A stretch of 64,000 nt of DNA from Liopterus haemorrhoidalis. Lineage: Eukaryota; Arthropoda; Insecta; Coleoptera; Dytiscidae. Under the pieces are notes generated by a model. It did no database searches. It was given only the letters and a program-made list of their open reading frames with translations, and was not told the origin of the DNA. The DNA lies in contig OZ020618.1 of NCBI GenBank assembly GCA_963971575.1, positions 8,682,501 through 8,746,500 of the forward strand, in the 5' to 3' direction. A program made the position numbers and the translations under genes. Positions 49,101-60,284 of the stretch are shown here, piece by piece (within the stretch, counting starts at the first letter, position 1; each line of letters begins with the position of its first letter).

Positions 49101-50424
49101 AGTTTGTTTCTATTTACATACAAACAAAAATAATAATGTCCTTAGTAGTAAGTCCAAAAAATATTTAAAAAAATAATATTTTGTCTTTTCGCATTTGTTT
49201 TATGGCTATGTTGCTTTTGAAATAACTCACCTCATTAACATTATATGTGAAACATGTATGTTGCTCCTTAAATAATTCACCCGGTATATTTCGGTGAGTA
49301 TTACAGAAGGTGGGCATCAAATTACAGTATTTAAAGTTTAATTTCAGTAGATTTATTGAACTGTAATTTGCAGTTGAGCAGTTGTTAAATACCGGGCACG
49401 TAATTTTATGTGGAGTGTCGGTTATCTGAATTTACAATATATGAATTCTGTTTTCAAACAAGTGCATTATGTTCATTGCCTCATGAAATAAAACTAGTTT
49501 TAGTTGGACAGGAGCAGCTTAAAGTTAAATATGCAACTTGTAGGTGCAAGCATATAAGTGCAGTTTTGTTTTTTTTTGCAGCAAATTTAATGAACAAACT
49601 TTTTAACTCAAAATATATTCCCATGCTTTCCTCCTGTCTATAACCAAATCTTTTCCCAATCTGTACTTAATATTAACTTTCCCTCCATTTTTATTAAGAA
49701 AAGAAAAAACTAAGATGCCTATCTTTGTCCTGTCTTGAATGACAGCCAAAAACACTACAATTTGTTCTACTTTTATAGTTTTTCACAACTTCTATCGACA
49801 ATCTAACAAAAATTCAACACTAGAACATATGTAATAAGTTCAAACAGTACTAGAGCACCTAGTACAATATTTGACCACCAGACTGCGTATTCGAGCGTGT
49901 CAGTTCTCAATAGGGTAGCGACTTCAATTTTTCACGTTTTTTTTATTACTATTTCTGCATTTCGAACAGGGTATAGCAGCTAATGGCCATTTATCCGAAC
50001 ATTTATAACTAATAAATTGTTATTTTTAGTTTATATTTTCTTTCATTCAAGTTTATTGTTTCATTTCATGGAAATCTGTCAAGCCACAAATTGTCAATTT
50101 CACTTTGTGTTTTGATGTTTTGATCAATAAATTTAGGATCATGCAGTTTTAATTCTGAACATGTTTAGTACTTTTTGCACTAAAATTAATGTATGAAGAG
50201 ATATCGATAAATAAAAATTTTAATATTGTATTTCAATGTTCAATAAAAAAGTAGACACCCATAGATATTACAGAAAATGAACTTCGTACAAAAATATACA
50301 TATTTTTTGATTCCTGCATTCGTTATTAACTTATGAATTTTTACACCAAGTTTAATTTGGATTTACCTGGAATATCTTCTTCATCCTGTGGTTCATCTCC
50401 CTTTATATTTCCAGTACTATCCAT
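43144..50424 (-). CDS. DRC8: EF-hand dynein regulatory complex protein 8 (EFCAB2-like)
   Basis: Calmodulin-like protein related to EFCAB2/DRC8 of the axonemal nexin-dynein regulatory complex, expected in motile or sensory cilia and sperm. Five exons on the minus strand: 50424-50367, 45378-45265, 45211-45088, 44690-44480 and 43269-43144, in phase, giving 210 residues. Two EF-hand-pair regions are seen: RRIADAFEVFDHALNKKVDV followed by EIGTIIRSLG, and LLEAFRVLDPEKLGYITRDEM. The loops are degenerate for calcium ligands. A C-terminal extension has seven prolines and ends LRDAEALL. Intron 1 is 5 kb and contains a PGAM-like ORF and many repeats. Family assignment rests on EF-hand order and the LGxxPTEAEIQELL block; another EF-hand axonemal protein is possible. 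Confidence 0.78.
44005..44377. mobile_element. hAT-like MITE with minisatellite, DRC8 intron 4
   Basis: Ends CAGTGGCGCACCCAGG and CCTGGGTGCGCCGC; the right terminal bases are eroded. About 44090-44310 has five or six units of about 40 bp, TTAGGTCGTCACTTGTATTT then TAGAAGTGAGGACC, the same minisatellite as at 3975 and 24870. Confidence 0.75.
44804..45062. mobile_element. long-hairpin MITE, DRC8 intron 3
   Basis: 259-bp element that is almost one palindrome: arms of about 88 bp start GGCCCGGTCTTTCCACC and end GGTGGAAAAACCGGGCC, with a 3-bp TAA duplication on both sides (PIF/Harbinger-like). Confidence 0.85.
45665..45803. mobile_element. small hAT MITE (CAAAGTTTCCCAAAC)
   Basis: 139-bp element, termini CAAAGTTTCCCAAAC and GTTTGGGAAACTCTG, perfect 8-bp duplication GGATATTC. 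It lies in DRC8 intron 1. Confidence 0.9.
46430..46930. repeat. dispersed repeat, inverted copy of 25125-25620
   Basis: Same ordered words as 25125-25620 on the opposite strand. The preceding 46080-46430 is a diverged internal duplication of its first half. Confidence 0.6.
47395..47645. mobile_element. tRNA-like segment followed by a long hairpin
   Basis: 47405-47460 contains a B-box-like GATTCGAATCC at a tRNA-like spacing from AGCGGCTCTGC. Directly after it, 47506-47558 and 47583-47635 form inverted arms (GCAAGCTCGGA and CTCTGTTTAACTCCAG at the left). Possibly a SINE with a structured tail, or two adjacent elements. Confidence 0.5.
47749..48587 (-). pseudogene. phosphoglycerate-mutase-like ORF without key catalytic residues
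   Basis: An intronless frame of about 265 codons in DRC8 intron 1, same strand, similar throughout to PGAM/BPGM of the histidine phosphatase superfamily. The family RHGE motif reads LKGK, so the phosphorylated His is Lys and the Arg is Leu; the catalytic Glu before RHxG is Ser (NSRHLGALTGL). Retained are the FCGWYDAKLSLQG block, an Arg in ELSRAQETL, TLAPPVM, PNSESLMET and the second His in CCHQST. No ATG lies upstream of the conserved region in frame; the frame opens after a TAA near 48590, next to a MITE. It may therefore have an unseen 5' exon, be a pseudoenzyme, or be a retrocopy pseudogene. The intact frame argues for recent or continuing function. Confidence 0.7.
48600..48725. mobile_element. 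CTGTTC MITE fragment next to the PGAM-like ORF
   Basis: Starts TATACTCTGTTCAGAATTTA and continues with GTAATCATGCAATGTTCACG, matching the family at 3021 and 37198. Its other end is not clean; another fragment is at 49905-49978. Confidence 0.65.
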
Positions 50425-50748
50425 TTTCTTTTATGATAATTTTTTTTCGTAATTTATAAACACCAAACAAATTCGTATCTAAGCAACCTGCCGCCCTTCT
50501 TAACTTGCATAATTGGTCCAATAACAATACATCTGTCAAAATGTAACAAAGAATCTCATTAGTCACATTTTTGGCGTCCACTGAGAAATGAACCAATAGG
50601 ATAAGGTCTTGTAAAATTTACCGGTGGGTTTATTTACGAAAGACGTCCGCCATTTGTAATTTACATGTGGAGTGTTGTGATCTCGTAGGCGATATTATTT
50701 GAAATATTTTTACATATTTTAACTAATTATTTTAAAATAAGTACAATT
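50425..50748. promoter_or_regulatory. likely bidirectional promoter
   Basis: 324 bp between the divergent starts of DRC8 and the hnRNP U-like gene, free of recognisable repeats, with words such as CCAATAACAA and GAACCAATAGG (CCAAT-type boxes) on either side. Promoter function is inferred from position. Confidence 0.55.
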
Positions 50749-53700
50749 ATGGATCCAGCTAAACTTAAGGTGGTTGAACTACGTGCGGAATTAAGTTCAA
50801 GGGGTTTGGATACGAAGGGAAACAAGCCGGTGCTGGTTAAACGATTACGTGAAGCATTAGAAGCGGAAAGTGGGAAAGGTATTGTTATATTATCTACATG
50901 ATTTTTACACCAAAATGTGTGTCCTTCAATATGATTGACACGCATAAACTAGCTTAAAACACACATTTTCTCCTTATCTCAAGTATTTATGCATGTATAA
51001 ACCAAACGATGCTTTTAGGATGGTTAGTACACACAAGTAAAATATTCTTTTTTATTTATACAAGTACCATATTACTCAACTATATCGTAATATTATTCCA
51101 TTTTTGATGTTTCAATAAACCCATTCATACAATATAAATACTTAAAATATTAATATAAATATATATAATCAATTTCGCGCCAACTGATGTTTTTGGTTAT
51201 GATAGTACGTGTAGGTGACAAATTAAATTTTTTATCTAGATTTGCCGGACACATCTATTGCTGATACATCTACGGAGGATTTAAATTCTTCAATGGATGT
51301 TTCAATGAGAGACCAGCCCGAACCTTCACCAGAACCCACTAAAGTACCTGATAAAGACGCTAGTCCACCACCGAAGTCAAAATCTAAATCAGAAGATAAG
51401 GCTGAGAAGCCTGCCAGCAAACCTGTCGAAGAAAAGAAGGTATGTTTAATTTGTTTTATATTAAATTATTGTTATAAAAAAATGATAGATTCGATAACAT
51501 TCATAAGTAGTTTTATTTTATCAATTGCTGATTAAATAATCAGTAAGTTTATCTTTTGCAAATAGACTATTACAGTTGTAATTAAAAAACACAATTGGTA
51601 ATATAATTCCTAAATAATTGTTGCAGATATTTAATACAATATTGTTCTGGAAAATTGATTTATCAGATATAACAAAAAACTTACATTAAATAAAAATTAA
51701 GTTACCTCCACTAAAAAATAAATGTATATTAATCGACAATTTTTTTTTATATTAAATATATCCTATTTCTCTCGAGAATATTTTTAAAGAATTGTAGGGG
51801 ATGGTAGTACACAATTAAATGTTGTACACAGTGAAACCCTTGAATTTTATAAAATGTTCGGTCACTGTATGTTACCAAACTCGGGTCATATATGATGTAT
51901 AATTCCAGCTCTATTTCATTTGTGTTTACAGTTTAAAATTGTAAGTATAATTTTTATGTTAAGAAATATATTTTAAATCATAAATAGCAAATCTGCGCCA
52001 AATACTTAGTAATACTTACTAATTCAATGTTAAATGGAATTATAATGGTAAAACGAAAATAATATAAACGTAGTACACGTTTTTTACTTCCTGATAAATC
52101 AATATAATAATTGGATAAAATAGTTTATTAGAGATACAATTAACTTAATTGAAATATACCTCTTTAATGTACGAAGAATAATTTTATTCACTGAATAAGT
52201 TTGAATTCAACCAATCAGATCATCCAATTTCGCAATGTTTCCTTACACTTCATCCTCACTCTTGTTGTCTACGTCAGTGTTTCTCAACCAAAAACGCACC
52301 GCGGACCAGTATAGTATATAATTTTCTAACGTGGACCACTAATAATAATTGTTGGTTCATTTTTCGCAAGAAAACAAATATATTTAATGTGCTACTAAAT
52401 ACATCTATTTTATTTGTAGAAAATCACAAAAAGTTTACAGAAAATAAACAAAATATAAATTATTTACAAAAAAAAATGTGCACAAAAACATTAAAAAAAC
52501 TACAAAAAACACATATAAAAACTTTCGCGGACCACTAAAATTTTTCTGGGGACCACTAGTGGTCCGCGGACCACCTGTTGAGGAACACTGGTCTACATAG
52601 TCGACATAGACTACATTGTCTACGCGATGTTCACGTAAATTAGATAAACCCTGTACTCTCTAGGCCAGTGGTTCTTAACCTTTTTGAAGTTATGGAGCAC
52701 TTTTGACCATAATACCCTTTTCACACTAGATCTTTAAGACGAGTGAACTTAAAGTTCACCGATGCTTAAGATCGGTATGCTTTCACACTTGATGTTTAAA
52801 TCTCCGGTGCTGTCATCAGCTACAGTAATTTTGTCCTTAAGTTACCGTCATGAAATTACCAATTTTGAACTGTCTGCGCAGACGCACATTTTGAATTATT
52901 ATAAACAAATATGGATATTTCATTTCATTCTACAATAAAGAATATATTACACCTGTATTAACATGTAAGTCGATACATTTTATCTCAATTATTGTAGCTC
53001 TGTATTTTATTAAACAAATTATTAAAATAAATAATTTTACTATAACAACAAGTAGAAACTTCTTATAAGGTCGATATAATACAGTATTATTGTTTATGAT
53101 AATATAAAATGTTGACAGCACAAATTCAAGGAGTATTTTTTTATAATAGAAATTAAGTTGGCAATGCGGACGAAGTTTAAGACACAGATCTCTGTCTTAA
53201 CATCGCTTGTATTTAGACGAGGCCATACGGTTTCACATTAGCGTTTAAAGATACATTCACTTTAACATCCGATCTTAAAGTTCTAGTGTGAAAAGGGTAT
53301 AAGGTAAATTCGCGGAGCACCAAAATTAAAAAGGCAAAAAACAAACAAATAAATCAAAACAAACACATAATTTTTATTGAAAATTAAACATAATTATTAC
53401 ATAACAGGTAAAAATAACATTGATTATACATTATAAATAATCAATTTTACATATATATCGAGTCAATGCTCTATCTGGGTAATAAGATATGATTGGAGTC
53501 AACACTATAATTCGGATTTAAAAATTTCGCGGAGCATTTGCAACAAGCTCGTGGAGCACCAGTGCTCCGCGGAGCACCGGTTCAGAACCAGTGCTCTAGG
53601 CAAAAGTTATGGCAAGTACAAAATATTCGAGACTAGAGTCACTAATTAAGTGTCTTATAACTTTATTAGTGCTACAGTAACTCGAAAAGTAATTGCTTCC

Positions 53701-56700
53701 CTATGCCCTGTCTTAACTCTTGATATGGTTATCTCAGGTACCTTGGCAAGCTACATAATATCCATGTGCAGAAGCAGATGGTAATAATATTTGAAGAACT
53801 TAAATTATTTATTTAAAAAGCAGGGTCATTCGTTATAGTCGGATTGCTGATAGGTGACTGTTACATGTATGTATCAAGTAGTGCATTCATATAATAATCT
53901 AGTTACCATTTTTCAGCGATTTTAAAAATGTTTTTTTGTTATTTGTCTTCACTGTCAGTGTCTGGTAATAAATATTAATTAAAATATGGCTTGCGGTCAA
54001 TTATTAAATTCACAAACTTTAATTTTAAATCTGCTGGAATAAACAACAAATTATAATTCAAAATTTACGTATGAGTATAAATTTTTTCTTATTTATAATT
54101 ATTACCTTAAAATTAATAATTTTGTTTGTTTGAGTACTGCTGTAAATTTATTTTCGCGCTCTAATTAGTAAAGATATTTACGAATCATGCCGTTTCTTTC
54201 TAATGCTTTGTTTTTTATTCAAATAATTTTGAAGGTTAGTTGTCAACTTGGGTCACTATACGTTACTATGGGTATGCAAATAATTATAATGATATAGACA
54301 GAGAAAGCATATAGTATTGAGTATCGATACTTGTAGCAACAAATAGTCACTTATCAGCAATTCGACTATAGCTTTCAAGTATTAGAAAATATTATTTTCT
54401 TATAAAATTAAAAAATCTGTAAAAGTATAAAATACAAAAAAAAAAAAAATTAGCTGTGGCCACCACAGGATCGACCGCCATCACAAAGTACTTGCATAAA
54501 ATACATTCTAACAGCAGAGTAGAAATAACTTGGCCTAATATTTTCTAAGAGTATGAAAAAATAGGTACTTAAAAAAAATTTTTTAAATATTTCAATTTTT
54601 TTTTTCGTTTTATCAAAAAATGTCATAAAAGTTGTTAGTTATTGCTTTTATAGCAACTTTTGTTAAATACATTTTTTCGAAATATTTTTCATTTGCTAAA
54701 TACTCGCAAAAATCTTAAAATCGACACGAGTAAACTCTCATTTCCTGTCAACCGATTTTTACCAAAAGTTGATCAACTCGTGCCATTGATGTCAAAAGCT
54801 TAAATATGAAGTTTCATAAAACTCCTTTTAGCCGAATTTGCTCTGTACGTGTACACAGACAGACGGACGGACAGACAGATAGACAGACCGACCGACCGAC
54901 AGATATCATGCTAAAAATAGTCAAAACGTTATGTAGGGACCTCAATTCGTGGAGATCCATCGAAATCTCGAAATGTCAAAATCGGTATGATCACAATACC
55001 TCCCTTATATATGTTGGCGGTCGGTAAATATATGCATCATTTAAAATTTTTCGTCTCGCTGTGTTACTGCCCTATTTTTTTTTATATCAAATCATTTCTA
55101 TCTAGTTTGTTGGATACCATTCAAACTGATAAATATTGTTAATATAACCTATTATTACGTTTTATTGCAGCAGTCACATAAAAAACCTGAAGCTAAACCG
55201 GAACCTGAGTCAGAATCTGAATCAGAACCTGAACCTGAACCTGAACCTGTTGCTGCTAAATCGAAAAAAGATAAAGAAGTAAAAATGGAAACCGAAGAGG
55301 AACATTCCGAATCCGTTAATGACGTTAAGAAAGAGGCAGCAGAAAAAGAAGAGAAACTTGATGATGAAGATGTTGAAATGGCAGAAGATAAGAAAGAAGA
55401 AGATGGTGACAAAGTGAGTTTAAAATAGTTTTGTTTTGTATCGAATTTGTGTCTCTGTGCTCACTAGGTAAATGTCATTCGAGACTAGAGTCACTAATTA
55501 AGTGTCTTATAACTTTATTAGTGCTACAGTAACTCGAAAAGTAATGGCTTCCGTATGCCCTGTCTTAACTCTTGATATGGTTATCTCAGGTACCTTGATA
55601 AGCTACATAATACCCATTTGCACCAGTAGATGGTGGTCATATCATATACAATTCGCGACTGAAACTAACGTTGGCGGCGCTGCGTACAACAGTTAATGGT
55701 TGACGAGAAGCGTATATGTCAGAAGTTTTTTCTTAATATTTATCTGTTCAAACAATATTTCGGCAAAAAAGCACTGTATTTAAGTCACTATATTTAAAAA
55801 TACGTCTTAATTCACATAAACTGCAGCACAACACACTAAAAATATTATCCAAATATACGCTTCTGTTTAATTTAGCCAGTCACCACCAGATGTCTCACTG
55901 TTATTTGCAGTCGCGAATAGGAAGAAATTCCGAGATCGATTATTCCTTCCGCCTGTTCAGGGCACAGTATCGGGATGAATTGCAGCTTTTGTTTTCATAA
56001 ATTCTGCATCGGCATTTTTTTATATATTTCGTTACAAAAATTTTTACAATGGACTCAGTTCAATATGCATATTTATTATCCATCAAGTTGATGTTGATTT
56101 TAGGTATTAATCAAACCGTAGAAAAAATCGTTGGTATTTAAGGCTACATTTTACCCATGTGCAGAACTATAGTCCGTTCAAAGGTGAGAATGCAGTATTG
56201 CTCTTATGGCAAATGAGAGCAGTGTTGCCAAGTGTTGTAAAAGTGTCAAATGTGTCAATTATAATAATATGAGAAACTTGTATGATTTACAAAAATCAAC
56301 TCTTATAAAACTCAAAATAACACTCAACGAAAACAAATGACCATTTGTAGAACACTACGTCTTCACAGATCAGCGCGTTTTAGAGCTGGCAACGTCGTCA
56401 AGCAAGAAAAGGATAGCGTTATTGTGTAAACCCATTAGAGAGTATGAAAAAAAAAACTACTCCATATGTCCTGTACTGCATACTCACCTTTGAACGGATT
56501 ATAGATCATAATTCTGACGTAAATTTAACTTTTCTACTTCAATGATTATAACAAAAATAAATAAATAAATGTTTTTAGGGTTTTGTAGGTATGACCAAAA
56601 AACCCTTATACCGTCATTTTGTCGTCTGTCTGTCTGTCTGTCTGTTCGGTAAAAATTGTAGCCAAACGGCTAAATTTAGAGAGTTGAAATTTGGCATGCT

Positions 56701-59700
56701 TATACAACTCTTTGACCCACACATAGGAAAAATACTAAAACATCTAAAAAACATATCCCCCTAAAAATATAAACAAAATGTGCTCATCAAAAAAAAATAT
56801 ATATTTTTAAAATTCTGAGTAGGGTATCAAAAGAAAGCCCTTAGTACGTGGATTAACGATCAAAATTTTATTTTTGCAAAATAAATTATTTAGATACGAT
56901 TTTTGCCAAAATTGTGCAAAAAATTTTTTGTCCCACACCCTGTAGCCCAGATGGTTTAAACTAAAAATCTGAAATAAAATAACGCATTTTTTGTGTTTTT
57001 AACTAAAATATGTTAAATATTTAATTCGCTATGTAACACTTCAGATAAGAAACTCTGGTAGCTCAGATGGTTTCGTAACGCACTTTGTAAATTGCAGTGC
57101 GAACGTTGCAGAGTTCGAATCCTGTTAATTTTATTTTTTTCTGTTTTTTTTTTGCATTTCTATTTTGTTTAAATTATTTTGTCAAAATTCTAGTTATATT
57201 TTGATAAATGTTGCATTTATTTTTTAAAAGCGTAAATTTAATAACCAGTGGGAAGTGTTGAAATTATAATTTAATTATGTTTGACGAAATCAGAGGGCGG
57301 GACTTATGATATAAGCAACCAATGGAAGCCATAGGCGCAATTTTAAAAATCTTACTGAACCTTGCTGTATAAATAAAATACTGTACATATTTAGAAACTT
57401 AAATAATGGTATTAGGCATTCGAATTAAAATTCATAAAAAAATATTTTGACATAAAATTTGTTTTGGCATCCCAAATAATCATCATTCAGTTACTAAATA
57501 CCTGCAAAACCCAGAAATGTGTGAAGATTCACACTTCACATAATTTTTTTTTTTTTTTTAGGAACCCCGTAATAGAAAATCTCGTTGGGGTTCAGTTCAA
57601 GAACAGACTGAAAATACTGAGAATACAGAAAATTCAAATCACGAGGAAGCTCCAGCAGATAAACCTCCGAAGGAAGAGAGTGCACCTCCAGCTCGAGGAG
57701 AAAAAAGGCGTCATGAAAGCAAATCTCCAGAACGATCAACGAGGAAACGTAGTAGGTCTCCGATCAAAGAAGATGAACCTGTAATTGATAACGAGAAAGT
57801 ACAACTGTCATGGGGTAAGCAAAGAATATATAATAATTGAATTAATTGAAGGCACTCATTGAAACATTTTGAACAAGTTCTTATCTCTTGGTTCAACGAC
57901 CTTAACAACTAAGCATATTTTATTCTATTTTATATTTTAACGTATATTTTTAGCTTCGGAGACTTTAACTGCTTAGGTCCGGTTTCTGAGAGCTTAGTTA
58001 AGTATAATCAAATTGTTAGAAAATGGTTGCAATGGTTACTAATGGGATTGTTATATTGTAACCGAGTTTAACCAAAAGATTAAACTCGGCTAAGCTTTCA
58101 GAAACCGGCCCATAGTTAAATAAACTTTTTATTTTTTCACTTGTCCGAATCCTAAAGTCGGTTTACGATAACTATGAGATGACGTCACACTTGGTTAATT
58201 TAAGTACCAACGTTATGATATGATTTAATCAACATCAATCCATAACTCAGTACATTTATTTATTTAATGTTGGTACATTTTTTCAATGTTGCCAGTTTAA
58301 AATTGGATTGTTCAATCGTTGTTAAGGTGCTCACTAGGTAAATGTCATTCGAGACTAGAGTCACTAATTAAGTGTCTTATAACTTTATTAGTGCTACAGT
58401 AACTCGAAAAGTAATGGCTTCCCTATGCCCTGTTTTAACTTATGGTATGGTTATCTCAGGTACCTTGGTAAGCTACATAATACCCATTTGCACCACTAGA
58501 TGGGGGCATATCGTATACAATAGGCGCTTTCCAGGCTATCAAAAAGAGTCATTCACTATTTTAGTTTTTGCGTATAAATATTTAACTAATAATGTTTATT
58601 TATTACAGTTGATTCTGATCTCAATTTACAAATTAATAAAGAATCCTTCTGCACTGCTCAACCTTTGCACAGTAATGGCTTTGGTTTAATGTGGGCCGGA
58701 GCAAGATCTACACATGGTGTTAATACCGGAAAGGTAAGAAGTATTTTTTTCTAGATTATTTTTCTTCTCGGCATTTTTCAGTTATAAGTGTTGTTCCCAG
58801 GTATCAAAGACTCTTAGGCTACGGTTACAGTGGAAGCGTGTTCGCGCGAACAGTAAGTCGCGCGTACTCGCCCGCATTCGCGCGACTGATTAAAGCGTGT
58901 AGAAATACACAGGTTTTTAGGTACTGTAGAAGCTTATCAATCGCGCGAACTACGCTCGTACTCGCCCGCATTCGAGCGACTAATTCTAGCGTGTAGAAGT
59001 ACACATCTGTGTATTGTAAATCGCCCGAATAGCTGAATTCAAAATTGTTTGTTTTGTTCGCGCGAGTATGCGTTCTACCTACAGTTCTTATCTCCGTACA
59101 GTCCACTTGTTTTACTTGCTTTGTGGTACAGTCTGTGTATACAAAATGAATATTGAGAAATTGATATTTTTAGTTTTTGATCGAAGATCGTTATGGGATC
59201 AAAAATGTAAAACTTACCATTGATCAATCACGTAAATTATGGGATGAAGTGGCGACTGAATTAAAAGTTAGCGATAAGGAGAAATATTTAATTTTTCCAT
59301 GTTCTAAACATAATAAAACACAAAACAACATATGAATGGTTTACACCAGTGGTTCTCAACCGGTGGTACGCGTATCACTAGTGGTACTTGAAAGAAGACT
59401 TGGTGGTACGTGAATAACAGTGACGTATTTTTTTAATTAATGTAATGAAGAAAAAAATATATATAAAATTACTCAAAGGTGAATTGTGTGAAAATAAACC
59501 TGCTTTATTATGCAAACATTCTTGATATTTTCTATATTACTAAGAAATTGGAGCATTATAGGCTATTTCAAACGTTTAGGCGGAACTAGATTTTACAATC
59601 TAGTTACTTTCATCGTTTGAATTGTACTTTTTGGCTGTTTTGTTTAAGGTTTGTAATTCATACTTCCAATAAACATTTTTTGGTTAAGGTTAATATCATT

Positions 59701-60246
59701 TTAAAATGTCATTTTTTGTGGCATTCTTAATACAAATATCCCATTTATTTATTTTTTTGTCATTAAAATAACTGCTAGAACTAAACACCACCTATCTAGT
59801 CGCTCGTATACGCGCGAATATGCCCGTTTACGCGCGAATATGCCCGTTTACGCGCTAATACGCCCGAACTGTACTTCGGGCGAACACGCTTCCACTGTAA
59901 CCGCAGCCTTATCTTCCCAACTCCCTCAGATAGTTTTTTTTTCCTCAAATTTACTGCTTGATTTTTTAACACGTTGAGTTGAGACTAGAGAAATATTGAT
60001 TTTAATACAATTCGTGCACATTAATCCTAAATATTCGAGACTAGAGTCACTAATTAAGTGTCTTATAACTTTATTAGTGCTACAGTAACTCGAAAAGTAA
60101 TGGCTTCCTTATGCCCTGTCTTAACTCTTGATATGGTTATCTCAGGTACCTTGGTAAGCTACATAATAATAAGCTAGGTTCACTAGAGTTACCCTTTTTA
60201 GGGTTTTGTAGGTATGACCAAAAAACCCTTATACCATCATTTTGTC

Positions 60247-60284
<38 letters not shown>

